From Hippasteria phrygiana (lineage: Eukaryota; Echinodermata; Asteroidea; Valvatida; Goniasteridae): a stretch of 64,000 nt of DNA. Shown in pieces: positions 1 to 12,554 of this stretch (positions are counted from its first letter, which is position 1; each line of letters begins with the position of its first letter). The stretch is from assembly GCA_037893225.1 (NCBI GenBank), contig JAZGUH010000723.1, positions 868,001 through 932,000 of the forward strand, written 5' to 3'. The translations under genes were made by a program, and so were the position numbers. The notes below the pieces were generated by a model. The model was not told the origin of the DNA. It worked only from the letters and a program-made list of their open reading frames with translations, and made no database searches.

Positions 1-865
1 GCTGTGTGATTTTCCCCTTCCTCCTTCCCCATACAAACACTGCCTTGTGTATAGCCAGCGTGGGCTGGGCACGCGGAAAATAATCGCCGTTTCCGAAGCA
101 TTCTTTGTCACGACATTTCGGGTGTTAAATCGCGGTTTTTTGTTGAGTTTGTGCCCTTGCACAAAATGTCAAGAGACAAACAAATTACCTACTGCGAGCC
201 TTCCGTCTTTCTTGTCCCTTTGGCGGGTGGGGGCAACATGACACGAAAGTGCAGCAAATAAACTTTTCCCTGTAAGTGTTATTCCTCTCAATAATTACTT
301 CCCGAAGATTTGTTTTCGAACACTTTTCGTTGCCTTGACGCAAGGGGGATGGGGTGTCCAATCCACTGAATTTTTTTGATTAGTAAATGATCGTGTCAAA
401 CATGTGCCTCCCGACTATAGTATTGAATAAATGTGTATATGACTTACCGGAAATGTCAGAAACTGTTAAAAGATGGAGCGGATATAACAGAGGTCAGTGA
501 TTGTCAAAGGACGCGTCAAGACAATTGAATTTTGTGTTGTATAGGCCCGTACCTACTTGCATCCGTTGAGATTTGACATACTCAAAACAGTGGCGTCCCG
601 GTAACTATGGGGGGGGGGGGGGGCAAGGGGGAACGTTCCTCCAGCTGACATCCGTGCCCCTCCCCCCCCCCGGTTCCCCCATTTGTAATCTTGTAAAAAT
701 TAAACAAGCTTGGGTGCGGGTGCCAATTTTTTCCCGAGAAAAGTGGTTAATCCGTTAAAACAAATAACAAAATGTGGAAACAGTCACCGGGTAGGTGAAA
801 GTTCTGTCTCTTCCCCCCGCTAGATTCGCCACCGTTGCAATCAGTGAAGTTATTTTTGTTCAGGA

Positions 866-873
866 TGACGTCA
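866..873. promoter_or_regulatory. CRE palindrome TGACGTCA
   Basis: This is a perfect full CRE in gene-free DNA. Others in this flank are at 1712, 1789, 2297, 7614, 7798 and 7857. Confidence 0.35.
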
Positions 874-1697
874 TCACAAGCGTGACTTTTTTTGGAAACA
901 CATGTAAGGGTAGGTCTGATCGTCATGAAACTTGCTGGGTACAGGTAGACACTGTCACTAGCATGCAACTAATCCGAAGTGACGGCCGACGTAATAAAAA
1001 TAAATTTCGGCTTGACTCGGCTTGACTCGGCTTGGTTCGGTTTTGAGAAGGGGTGCTGTTAGTGTCTTGTTTTTCTTGTTGAAATTAAAATGTTCGAGGA
1101 ACGGGCAGTTCAGTTTTTCCAAGTAAGGCCTCGTTGTATTTCATCTCGGGGAGGGGTGTTGGCGAGCCAGGGCCTTCCCCACGGCAGTAAACTCGATATT
1201 GAGGCCACTGTGGTAATTAGACAACGGTTATGGATATTTGTTTCCATGTTGTTGCGCATCGTGGGAGGGCTGAATGACACGGGTTACGTTGTTTGACCAC
1301 GGACGCGCACGCCTGGACTCGCAATACGTCCGTGGAGTTGAAGCCATTTTACCGTCCATGCCTACCCAACACGTTTGACAACCTTGTCCCCGTGGTTTAC
1401 TTGCATCCTAGTTTCATCCTCGTTCTCCATAGTACACGTTAGTCACTGCATAGTGTTGTCACGGTAATATGGCGGCCGCTGGCTTCAGTAGTCACACGTA
1501 GACGCATTGCAGGGTATTTGTATTTACGTCCACTTTAAAATGTCCCAACTCCAAAATGTTCCGCCCCCATTGTCTTATCTGTCCACCCGTGTACCTGTGT
1601 AATCAACAGGCAAAAGTTACTTTGGACAGGTAGTTTATGCAGGCAGAACGGTACTTGACCTCCTTTTTTATGTTAATCTTAACATTGGTTGGTAAAT

Positions 1698-1809
1698 GAG
1701 TACCGAAGTGATGACGTCAATCAATGCAATGTTTGGAACCAGAATACATTCTAAACTGCATGTGTTTGGAACCAGTTGCCGCGGCAACTGACGTCAGACT
1801 TCGGTACTC
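1698..1809. mobile_element. Short foldback with paired CRE sites
   Basis: GAGTACCGAAGT (1698-1709) and ACTTCGGTACTC (1798-1809) are exact inverted repeats. Each is followed inward by a perfect CRE palindrome TGACGTCA (1712-1719 and 1789-1796). An X-box-like palindrome GTTGCCGCGGCAAC lies at 1775-1788. It is either a MITE or a symmetrical regulatory module. Confidence 0.55.
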
Positions 1810-4134
1810 TATAGGGCCTATTAACATTTAGTTCATTGTTAGCAAGGGGAATCGGTTGGAAGTGGACTGGCATTTTTGTTCAAACCTCGCTGGGGCATTG
1901 GGCAGATATTTAATCCTAGATGATAACCATGACCCCACCTGTTTGGTTTGCCATTTAGCAAATACACTGATATTTTGATTAAATGACCTGTTCCACTATA
2001 GTTTCGTCTTCAGGATGGCCATTCGTAAGACGATTGTGATTTTCACATCTAATATCGAGATTAATCTGGTGAAAATATGTCCCGTCCCCCTCCCCCGTCC
2101 AAAACCCGTTTTTAGAAGACGTACAATCCAAACAAACACGCAATGACAGAAGAAACAAATATGTAGTCCACCGGGGTGAAGTCCATCAAAATAACGCCAT
2201 GTTCGTTATTTTTCTTCGTATTTTACCTGTGTGTTTTCAGCTGGTTTCCTGTTGTTAAAAAATTTAAGTTTGCCAAGCGGGGTACGTCGTCACTGATGAC
2301 GTCAAAAGCATATTTTTGTATATCCACGGGTTCCCGTGACCAGCTGTTGCTCCCAGAGGTTGCGCCGTTTTATTAGTTGTTACTGGGTTACCTTGGCTAC
2401 CGAGAGAGGAAAATACACCACTGTACGTCGGCATGGCTAGGAATTTCCGCCGAAGACGCACACGGAAACAAACCTCTGCTTATATTAAGAAAATTGAAAT
2501 GTGTATTTTTCGTTCACTCAGTCGACTGGAATATTGAAAAAAAAAAAAGAATCTAATAGCTCAGTACGAAATCCCAGGACGGCTTTTTTTTAGCTGAAGC
2601 GAAGTCATCATCTGATACAATACGTTAAACGTGTTCATGAGTCCTCATTGAGTATGGCCTGGGGGGTGGGGGGCTTAGGGGAGATGCAGATCACACCCGT
2701 GAGATATACGCAAGCACGGCTGGCCATTGACTGCATGACTCGCAGGTCGACGGATGCTTGGCTGTATCTTGCCTCATCATTGATGGTCGCTGATGATATA
2801 AAACCCTTGGCTCCCTTGTATGTGACGCGTCGATGTGCGCGGTGATGATCAGCCCTGAGCGCTGATGTGGCAGTTATATGGGCCGCAGTCGCGGTATTAC
2901 GTCAAACGGGCACGCGTGCAGAATGGACCGCTCGTGTTTAATACGCAATTTGCTCGTAATATTGACGTCTTGCCCGTCTACGCTCAATGGAGTGACGACA
3001 TCATGCCCCCGCCTCTGCGCTGGTTGCTGCGTGATCCGAAATTGTCAGATGGCTTTATGAATATTCATAAGAATATCAGTGATCATAATACCATCTAAAT
3101 CATACAATACCGGGGGGTACACAATTACCGGTACTCGGAATGTTATAACAGAAGGCCTTATATAGTCCAGTGTGTGAAGTAAGTGGATGCTAATTATTTT
3201 CGCGTCTTTGTAGGCATCTATACAGAATTTGATGAATCGCAGTTATTCATTAGCTTTTAGCCTTCGTCGACATTCAGACTGCATGGTACTAGGACAGGTA
3301 CAAGATTGGATCAAATTTCATTATGTATTACAGCTGCTACGTTTTCTCAAAATCTTTTTCCTTCAGTTCTTTTTAATGCCACCTTTCGATGCATGCGCCG
3401 GGTCGGCATTGTATTCAATGTCTCTTGGCATTTCACCGGAGCCTGTACGGAATTCATTGCCGAGAGCAACTCGTCCACAAAATTGCATGTAGACGTCGCG
3501 AAGCCACGCCCCTCCACTTTTCTGACAGTGGAGTTTGTAGAACCATGGTAGAACCATTGTGAAGGGTGTGGGCCAGGGGGAGTGAAGAGCGAAAGACCCC
3601 GGATCCATGTCGTGGGGTTGGTATTATAATTATATAGGAGCAAACGAAAGAGTTCGTCACCGACTCTAATTCCAACCAAATCCAACCTTCCTATGGGCAG
3701 CCATGCACTGACTACAAGGATAAAAGCTAAAATTCGAGTTTGTGTATTGAGGGTTGGGGATGAGGCCACAGTTCTATTTTTTTTTTTTTAGGAGAATTAT
3801 AAAACCAAATTCCAATGGCGCGGGGGAGGGACCGAAACATTTTCCCCCGGCGCAACGTCTTGCTTTTAAAATGTGTTTATTTATTTAGTTGTTTTTGCGT
3901 CTCTTTTGATTTTTTTTTTTTTTTTTGAAAGCACCACCTACCCCTCCCTGCTTTTCAAAGCATTTTTTTACCGGCGTAAAGGGAGCTACTTTTTCTAAAA
4001 CAAAAATGCAATTTCATCCCCAACACAAAACGGAATGATTTGGATTCACTTTATTATATCTAAATTGTAATTTGTATTGTATTGACTTATTAAAATTCCC
4101 CGAATAGTTAACCAAACAACGGTGCAAAACCGTG

Positions 4135-4265
4135 CAAGCGGCTACCTAGTCTACAGGCGCGAGAGTACTAACAAACATGAGGTCGTAGGTTTGAGTCCCA
4201 TCCGAGGAGGCCTGTGAATTTTGTCCCATTGAGCATACAGTGGTTTAATACACTACGTTATAGGA
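4135..4265 (+). mobile_element. Decayed single copy of SINE family 3
   Basis: GAGGTCGTAGGTTTGAGTCC, CATCCGAGGAGGCCTGTGAA and GAGCATACAGTGG are in the forward family order. The 5-prime part is diverged. Confidence 0.45.
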
Positions 4266-4589
4266 AAGGGCAAAAATCTGTTTCTAAGTCACTTTTCTAC
4301 AGTGTACTGGTACATTATATCTTTATTATATATATAACTTCGCACAGCTCTCACAGAAGTAATTAATAATCAGTTGTAATCAAGTCATCACAAGTCAATC
4401 ACATGTCTAGTCTCATGTCAAGTTACAAGTTGTTCTAAGAACTGTGACAAGAAGCATTCTTTTGTCATTGTTCATCACCTGTATAGCCTGTGAGGTGACT
4501 TGGGTGATTAATCAGTGATTTCAATTGTGATTGACTTGATTACAACACTGTTTAAAACTTTTTTATTGTATTGGATTTTGAGTTGGGGG

Positions 4590-5000
4590 AGAGGGTTCCG
4601 ATGGAATCGGGCGGTCAGGTTGGTGTAGTGTTTTTTCTCTCTACTTTCACCTCTGGTGACCCCGGTTCGATTCCCACAGACGCACTGTGTGGATTGGAAG
4701 GCACTGTTCCAGAACAACCAAAGCGACATCGTCATGTATTACTGAAAGTGCACAAGGCCTTATTGAATAGGCACAAGGCGCGACGATGTCATTTTGGTGG
4801 TTCTGGATAAGTGCTTACCGTGTGGATTGGGCTTGCACTCCCTACCCGATGGCGTGGGCTTTCCCCAAGAATAATTGTTGTGGGGTTATCCTCCCACTAT
4901 ACTAAAAGTGAAATTTCCGTTGTCGTCTTATTTCAATTGAACCTGGGCCCTGAGGGAGAACAGAGCTAATGTACTGATCAGGCTGCTCAGGATAACATTA
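4590..5000 (+). mobile_element. tRNA-derived SINE (family 1)
   Basis: A tRNA-like head includes a B-box-like GGTTCGATTCCC (about 4663-4674). It is followed by a body with ACTGTGTGGATTGG and GGGCTTTCCCC motifs. It ends in an A-rich AAATAAAAAATAAAA tail. The boundaries are approximate. Confidence 0.5.
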
Positions 5001-5329
5001 GTAAGAAATAAAAAATAAAATTGAGTAACCCTGGACCAAAAAGTGTGTGTGGGATATTGTCATCCCATCCTAAGGGATTTGGGCTTACGCACCATGCCTT
5101 CTCATATAGCAGCAATTATTTTTTTCCATACATAGAACTGAGAGACTTGTCTATATAGTCACCCGAAGCACTCCAAATTCACCATCACAGAATCTTGCTT
5201 TTGGGTTAATGCCGGTGTCATATGAATATCCGACTCCCATGAATATCCGACTCTTTACTCATGATGCATTGCAACACAATTGTACTTTTATAATAAACCC
5301 ATTTTGTTTGGGCAATGGCATAACCTTAA

Positions 5330-5430
5330 ACCTCATCCCGATCCTAACCCTGACCCAGTCCTACATCCTGACCCCAACCCTCACCCTATTTCTCACCCTA
5401 ATCCTCACCCTCACCCTCGACCGACAAAAT
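5330..5430. repeat. Degenerate CCCTAA/CCCTGA/CCTCACC array
   Basis: Irregular units such as CCTAACCCTGACCC and CACCCTAATCCTCACCC resemble decayed telomere-type repeats. It is interstitial and short. Confidence 0.7.
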
Positions 5431-5535
5431 AATTCCGGCTTGAAAAATTTTTCGTGGGGGCGCTGTTCAAATCAAGTAAACTGTATCAATATTCACTTGC
5501 AGCTGTGGACATGGACCAACAACTCGTTGCATTGT

Positions 5536-5600
5536 AAAATAAATAAATAAATAAATAAATTAATTAATTATTTAATTAATTAATTAATTAATTTATCTAT
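5536..5600. repeat. (AAAT)n/(TTAA)n microsatellite
   Basis: AAATAAATAAAT runs into TTAATTAATTAA, a perfect self-complementary AT tract in gene-free DNA. Confidence 0.9.
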
Positions 5601-6119
5601 AATTTCTTTACCCAGGCAGGGTGTGCCCAAACAGTTTAAGCTGGTTTCCATTGGGCCCCTCATACATTTCTAATTAAACATGAATAGTGACACACATACC
5701 AAATAGTACACAAATACATCTATTAATACGGTTAAATTTTCAGTTTACCAGCTGAAAAAAATTATTGCTGAAACACCCTGTTGGGAAAAAAACAAGGAAC
5801 AATTCCCATCCGGCTCTAATATTAATTACCGTGGTAACCACTTTACGTTTTCTCGTTTTTGTTTGGAAATGTGCTTACTATTTTTACAGGGGGTTGATCC
5901 TATGGACCATACCCTTTCTGGGTCAAAAAGTAAATATGAAACGCAGACGATTTTCGCTTTAACGATGCGACAACCATTGGTGACACTGTTCTGTAGTAGT
6001 GAATGAGTTTTGCTAAGTCCTTGTTTTGCAACAGTTAAAATCCACGGACCATAAAGAGCATGGGAATTCTCCGCTCTGTCGGTTGGGTTTCCGGACCTTT
6101 GAATTCGCGGTGCACGGTT

Positions 6120-6215
6120 GGGATAATTTCTCTGGTATCTATTAAAGATTTATCCTCTATTTAGATCCGGACCCAGAAAACCGTAGGATGGTAGGGCTGG
6201 CAACCTAGCATGCGG
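6120..6215. repeat. Dispersed repeat R3, copy 1
   Basis: AAAGATTTATCCTCTATTTA followed by GGTAGGGCTGGCAACCTA recurs at 42750-42820 and, complemented, at 62635-62690. The class is unknown. Confidence 0.55.
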
Positions 6216-7613
6216 CCACACCTCTATTGTAGCCCTTTACCTATAACTTTTAGCCTTGTGATGGGCGACTTTCATAAAAACAACAACAAAACAAGTAAAC
6301 ATAATTCAAATCGACAAATTGCAAACAAATAGAAAAGAAAGATCATCCAAGAAAATGCTGTATTGAATATTCGCCAACCTATTGAACCCAGCTGAATTCC
6401 ACCGGGTTTATATGCTAATATTTTGGGGCCCTACACTCAAAGTAAGAACGCAATTAGCCTATGTGTAGAAACTGGGGATCCCGTCTAACACTTCCCGAGC
6501 GCCCTCTCCCCCCCCCCCCGGCCCCCCCCCCCCCCGCTACGCCGCTTCCCCCACCACCCCCCCCCCCCCCGGACACACCCACTGTCGCGACTTTGCCTTA
6601 ATCTCGGAATCGAATTATCGTAATCAGGATATCACTCCGGCGGCCCACGAAGACATGGAAATGTCTGACTTGCTGGCAATGAAGATTAGCGCAGTGTAGA
6701 GTAATAGGAATATACCCTCTAGACACGTATATCGTTTGCTTGCCAGATTCTAGTCCCTAGAGCAAAGCGTTTTTGGTTTTCTTAGTGCTGAGTAACGCAT
6801 CCGGTATAGACCTTTTTTCACCCACGTGACCAATACATGTATAGCGTGAAAACAAAACCACGTGTGGACCGCCTTGTCATGACAATCGTATACGTATGTA
6901 TCGTGTGGACGAAACCACATGCGCGCGCACACAACACACGTGACTGGTTAGCTTGATGAAACAAGCGGGTTTTCCGTCTGTACCTCTACGGAATCAAAAT
7001 ACACTTTAAAAATTGCGTTTAACGTGTATAGACACATGCGAAATAAACTTAGGGTATTCAAAAGTCCGACAGTCGTCCGATTTGACTAGAAAACGGTAAA
7101 AACTTTCACCCAGCTAGACATAGTTGGCTGGATACAACAAAAAAATTCAGTCAAATCTCACTCCTTATTTTTCCTAATGCTTAGCTTTTTGAGACCTAGA
7201 CACATCTATAGCTTGTAGTAATGTCTATGTTAACAATATCTAGGGCCTATTATTATAATCTTTTTGTTAAGACTAAACACTTCAAGCCTAAACAGGTTTC
7301 AGGCTCTGTGTAGGCAAAGTGTATACAAAAAGACGTTATGGAATGTGTTTACATTCTAAACATCATTTTTACAGTGTGAAATATTGACGAACTGATACCT
7401 TGAAAGGTTTTTGCCGCATTTGTTTTGACAGTCGTTCTTATGACGTGTAATGTGAATAATGTACCAGGTCCAACGAGTTGCAACAAGGCCGACCAGGGCT
7501 TTCCCTCTTTTCTCGCCGGCAGGCGCGTGGCCCGATCGTACGGCTTACATACCGCGGTAGAATTGTAATCAGTGACAGGGCTTTCCCGGGTCTTTTAGTC
7601 TGGTGACTAAGGA

Positions 7614-7864
7614 TGACGTCAAACTGGGTTTCGGAAGTTGACTACCGTGAAATTTGATCAGACCAATGAAACAATTTTTTTCTTCTTTCTCCAGCTGTTT
7701 TCCCGCGGTACATTTGTCCACAGCCACAGCGCGCGCATTGAATTCCACCGCAAAGTTTTGGCCAAACAGCAGGGGGTTGCCATAGCGACGAATTTCATGA
7801 CGTCACGACTACCGGTCGGGCCTGTGAAAGTATGTCACGCATGCCTGAGGCCTGTGTGACGTCA
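7614..7864. promoter_or_regulatory. Cluster of CRE palindromes with X-box-like sites
   Basis: TGACGTCA occurs at 7614-7621, 7798-7805 and 7857-7864. An RFX X-box-like GTTGCCATAGCGAC is at 7776-7789, and GTAACCTGGCAAC at 7979-7991 lies just beyond. The segment is richer in CpG than its surroundings. No gene start was recognised next to it, so function is open. Confidence 0.4.
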
Positions 7865-8025
7865 ACGCAGCCCAATTGTGCACGACAGGGCAAAGTCAAG
7901 GCCGAGGCTTAGGGGAACTATAGTTTTCAGTGGCGGTGTAGTAGTCCAGATCACAACAAATGAAAACACTGAACTTGGGTAACCTGGCAACCGGTTTGGG
8001 ATTTCTTTCTGGCGTGTTATAAACT

Positions 8026-8076
8026 AACCCCCCCCCCCCCCCCCCCCACCCCCACCCCCCCCCCCCCCCCCCCCAC
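8026..8076. repeat. Long poly-C tract
   Basis: About 45 C with two A interruptions. The complementary strand could form G-quadruplexes. Other long C or G tracts lie at 609-623, 659-671, 6506-6573, 10225-10250, 10620-10643, 10864-10886, 11358-11378, 28206-28230, 38429-38448 and 60108-60121. Confidence 0.9.
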
Positions 8077-10370
8077 GGACGTGAATTATGGGTATGATAT
8101 TGCTGGCATTTCGGGTTGCGAATTTGGCACTGTATACAAAAAAGTACAGTTTGGGCCCTAGGAAAACTGCAAACGGAAGCTGATTGTTTGTGTTGGCTTG
8201 CACTTTTCGAAATATCTTGCTCTTTGCCTGTTTTTAATTCAAACTTTAGTGTGTTTAAATCGGTTTGCAGTATAGGTCTGCAAGGTTTATACTCTGCCAG
8301 CTGAAGTTTTTCGGTATCACAGAATTTACGGATTTAATTTGTATTTCTTCATCACTCAATGTTGTACGTAGAAATGTCAGAGAACACGCTCATATCACTT
8401 ATATTTTTTGTCCCTCCCCATTTTAATAAAAAAGTATAGCATATTATGTTAAATAAACATTTAATATCTTGAAAATAAACTGCAAACTGCTAAATTGTCA
8501 AAAAGTTTGACTTTGAGAAAGAACTTGCTTAAGTTCGAAACTTTAGGTGAGTCAATTTTGTGCATTTAACATTTTTGCTGAAAACCGATTGTCAGTAATG
8601 TACCCCACAACTCGGCCCTAAATCACACATGCATGGATACCAGTACTGATGTATACCGTGAGTGACGTTCCAACAAAAAGTGACTTTCGAAAAACGACAA
8701 TTAAAAGTAATCTTGTTCAAGCCTTTCTGGCCATAGAGATCACTAGCGTTGCTCGAATTTGTTTTGATCAAAGTGCGGGTCTGTTGGGTGGATCTTCCAG
8801 CAGGTTGTATATACAGAAACGAAACCAGTCGATTGCAGCCCCACCCCGCCTATTTTTTCCTAACCGTAAAATCCCAAACTTCCTCGCATGATGCCGGTCA
8901 TAATACGTCCGAAACTTGTAATTTGGTGGTTTTGTATATCATCAATGGGCGTTCCTATATTGACCTCTCTTTTTGGGGTGTGGTCTTGCCGGCGCCATTG
9001 TCTTAACGGATTGTTGCATGGTTATGCTTCCTTTTGTCTGTGTGTGACGTAGAAAAAAAAATCGTCATCCCAAATGCAGATTGTTTGGTGTGGTCTCGGT
9101 GATTTCAAGTCTGATATCTGTAAATAGACTGTTTCGCATGGAAAGGAGTTTTTGCGTCATTTGCATAGGCGTGTGCTGGTTATAAGCAGGAACTCGAAAA
9201 TAATATTTTGGAAAATAAAATACATTCATGTTACACGCTAGGTCTTAGTACATGCACGTGAAGGGAGGGGGGGTGTTGTCTAGCGGTACTGAAATCGGCA
9301 CGTACTTTAGGACAACAAAGAGGGTAAAACTTGAGAAAATGCGAAGTGGTGTGTAAAAACCTTGGGGCAGCTTGTACGGTGAAATCAATTGCCACTTGTT
9401 AGCTTGACCTGGGTATCATGGTGGTTAGGCTAGGTTGTGTTAGGTTACTGTTCCTGTCAGTTTAATCGTGTTTTCTTCATGTTTTCACAAGTCCCTTGAT
9501 CCAACTCGATCGTTGTTGTTTTTGTGTCTGGATGTGCTCATGTTTTCACAAAACTGTCCCAGGTAAGTTTTTATCTAACATTTTCAAGACAATGGAATCA
9601 ATGGTGCATTACCACAAAAATGCATCCAAGATATCAACGAAAGGCTTATTGTCTTAGTTTATGATAAAAACCATAATAATGGTCATTATGTACATAGCTT
9701 GGTCATGTTTTCCCTCCGAATTCCAGAGCATGCAGCAAAATAAGCAAAAGCGAACGAACTTTATAGGTTGTTATTCCAAGCTCGGGATGACAACAAAAGC
9801 GGCTGGCTCCGCTTGATCGCTCAAGCTTACTCACCCGGAAGCCGCCAGCATTTAGCGACCCATATTCACACGTTTGTATTCACTCTTCACTCGTAAAAAG
9901 TCAGGCAGGCATGCGAGGCAAACCGTAAACAACTTTATACACGCAAGAAAACAATATTTCATAAAATACAACAGGGGGACACGCAGAATATTGGAAAAAA
10001 AAGTTCGGGGTGCGTTTGTAAATATCGGCAATCATGGACTAGGGACAAAAGGGTTAGGGCGTAGACAAAGGGTTCACGATTGACCGAACGTCCACGATTG
10101 AAAATCGTGTACAAAACATATGGGGGGGGCCTTCCGAAAAAGTTGAAGTACAAACAAAAGAGGGACAATTATAGGAGGTCCGCGATTGCCGGTATTTACA
10201 CACTTGTATGTGTGTGTGTGTTGGGGGGAGGGGAGGGGGGGGGGGGGGGGGCTCCTCGTATCCCTACTTGACTGAAACACCCCTTTGCGAGTCCCTTACA
10301 ATTTTACCAGACAATGTGAGAGTTTTGAGACGCAGACATACTGGTCCTTTTCCACTGTTCTCACCCACTG

Positions 10371-10401
10371 ATCTCTATTATACTGTCAGTATAATAGAGA
10401 T
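10371..10401. repeat. Perfect 31-bp palindrome
   Basis: ATCTCTATTATACTG, one central T, then its exact complement. It could extrude as a hairpin. It has no gene context. Confidence 0.9.
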
Positions 10402-12495
10402 GTGTTCTCACCAGTCGTGCGCATGCTCGGAACAACGCGCGCATTCTCAGAACTATCTTTGCTGCCACCAGCGTCTCAAAGTGTCCCACTCTTTCGCTCC
10501 AATACGACGGGTTTCCTCTTTAACACTGAACCAACGGTACTCTTCCCCGAGTTTCAAACTACGCGTTTGATCGATGGGACATCGATCGTCCAGCGGCGGC
10601 GATTTCTCGTAGAGTTGGGGTGGGGGGGGGGGGGGGGGGGGGGGCGGAGAAAAAAGCACACAACCAACATAACAACAATTGTTAAGCGTTTTGTACTCGG
10701 TGTCTACCCTGGGACATTTTTGAAAATGTACTGTGCTGATCTTTGTGTATCCTGGCCTGGTGCATGTAAAAGCCAATGACCAATCAAATGTATATACATT
10801 TTGTAACCATGTGGAAATTATTGGGGGACACGGCCGTAGCTGTCCCCACCCCCAAAAATATTGCCCCCCCCCCCCCCCCCCCCCCGGGGATCGCCGCTAA
10901 CAATGACATCGTCCATACTCGAGTCGGGTCATTCTGACTTGTCTACAACATCAGTAAGTTTGGTCTGGAGTGGTTAGGGGATTATCAGCGCTTGGGGGCG
11001 CTGTTCCAAAAGTATGCAAATAATTATATGTACATAAATGCAGTTGTATGTAGGGCCAGGCAGGTTCAATCAGTGGGTTTAATTCAAGAGATCAGTGCAT
11101 AACTGCATGGTTAATATTTCTCCATGGTTCAATCAAGGACTGCAGTTAACCGTTTTGTCGATCATTGGTAGATTGTATCTGGTACCATACCATGGATCAT
11201 TGGGAAGTGATTGACAAAATGGTGTTCGCACAATTGTGTCGAATCATTTTAAATATAATTGAAATCTAAATGAAAGATATAAAGAAAAGACAAATGAAAT
11301 TTCATTGAACACAATACAATACCAGAGGCGGATCCAAAGGGGGTTTGGGGGTCGAACCCCCCCCCCCCCCCCCCCCTTGCCATTTTATTTTTGCTTGTAA
11401 GGGCCAACGCCTAAAGTTGGAAACTAAAAAATCAAAACCCTGCAAGGTCTTATTTTGCGTAAACGTACGAGTAAGAACAAAACAAAGAGCCTAAATGGCG
11501 CCATCAACGTTGATAAAGTGTGGCACAGGATTCGGCCCAGGTTTTGCCCCCGCGCCGAAATATCGAAAGCCCGGATATGTATCGGATCGATCGAAAGACG
11601 ACGACAATGTTCTATAACGTACGCGTACCGTGTGAATGTCAGATCTCGTACCAAGAGGGCGCTCATCAAAGTTAATGGTCCGCGTGTAGTGCAGCGGCTA
11701 GTCGGGCGATCATCAGGCGCAGTTTTCATTATTAATTAAATAGAAATTCTGGGCTGGGAGGCGGGGTTAAATACAAACATTTTAAAACCTTAATACAAGA
11801 AATATGTGATGCGATCAAGCAAAATCAGTCTTAAGTAGGCCCTGGTAAATTTTGGGATTTTTACATATACATTTGCAGCGTACTTCAAGCTCCATATTAG
11901 TGAAAACCCCATGTGAATACGACCTTTGGTTAAACAATTACAAATATTTGAACACCGGCAAATTAAAAAGAAAGAAACGGAGAAAATCAAGTTTAAAGTT
12001 ACAGTACTTTAATTGAGTCATTTTTAGCACATTTATAATAATGTCATATTTTTATGTGAAAGAAGAATGTTTTCCCCTTCCGTTTTTGTAAAAAGTCAAT
12101 TTTGATTTTTCCACTACAAACATATTTTGGGCCATATCTCAAAACAAGGATTGCCGAGTTCCGACTGATTTTACTTGATCGCATTACATTATATGTAAAT
12201 CTATTTTATGGTAAAATTCCATATGTACTCCAAGAATATTCGATTGACTTAAAACCAAACATTACACTTTTTTTTTTTTGGGGGGGGGAGAGAATACCTA
12301 GAACAGCACTTGACCCCGACAGGGATGTTGCAGGGAGGTCCCACTAGTAAGCTTTTCCCTCTTGAAAACCCATATTTATCTCTGAAGAACATGGCATCAC
12401 AGACTATATGCCGTCTTAGTTTCAACAATTTAAAAACATGTTCCCTTGACCATTACCCTTCCCTGGTATTGGGGAAATCATATAACGGACCCCAA

Positions 12496-12554
12496 AACAA
12501 ACAAACAAACAAACAAACAAACAAACAAACAAACAAACAAACAAACAAACAAAA
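12496..12554. repeat. (AAAC)n microsatellite
   Basis: About 14 perfect copies of the tetranucleotide lie in gene-free DNA upstream of ADO on the plus axis. Confidence 0.95.

Noticed and set aside
3347..3769. 140-codon minus-strand ORF
   Set aside because: Three overlapping frames are open at once and no domain is seen. It looks like chance or old repeat sequence.
5330..5430. CCCTAA-rich stretch as a telomere or chromosome end
   Set aside because: It is short, irregular and lies inside the window with unrelated sequence on both sides.
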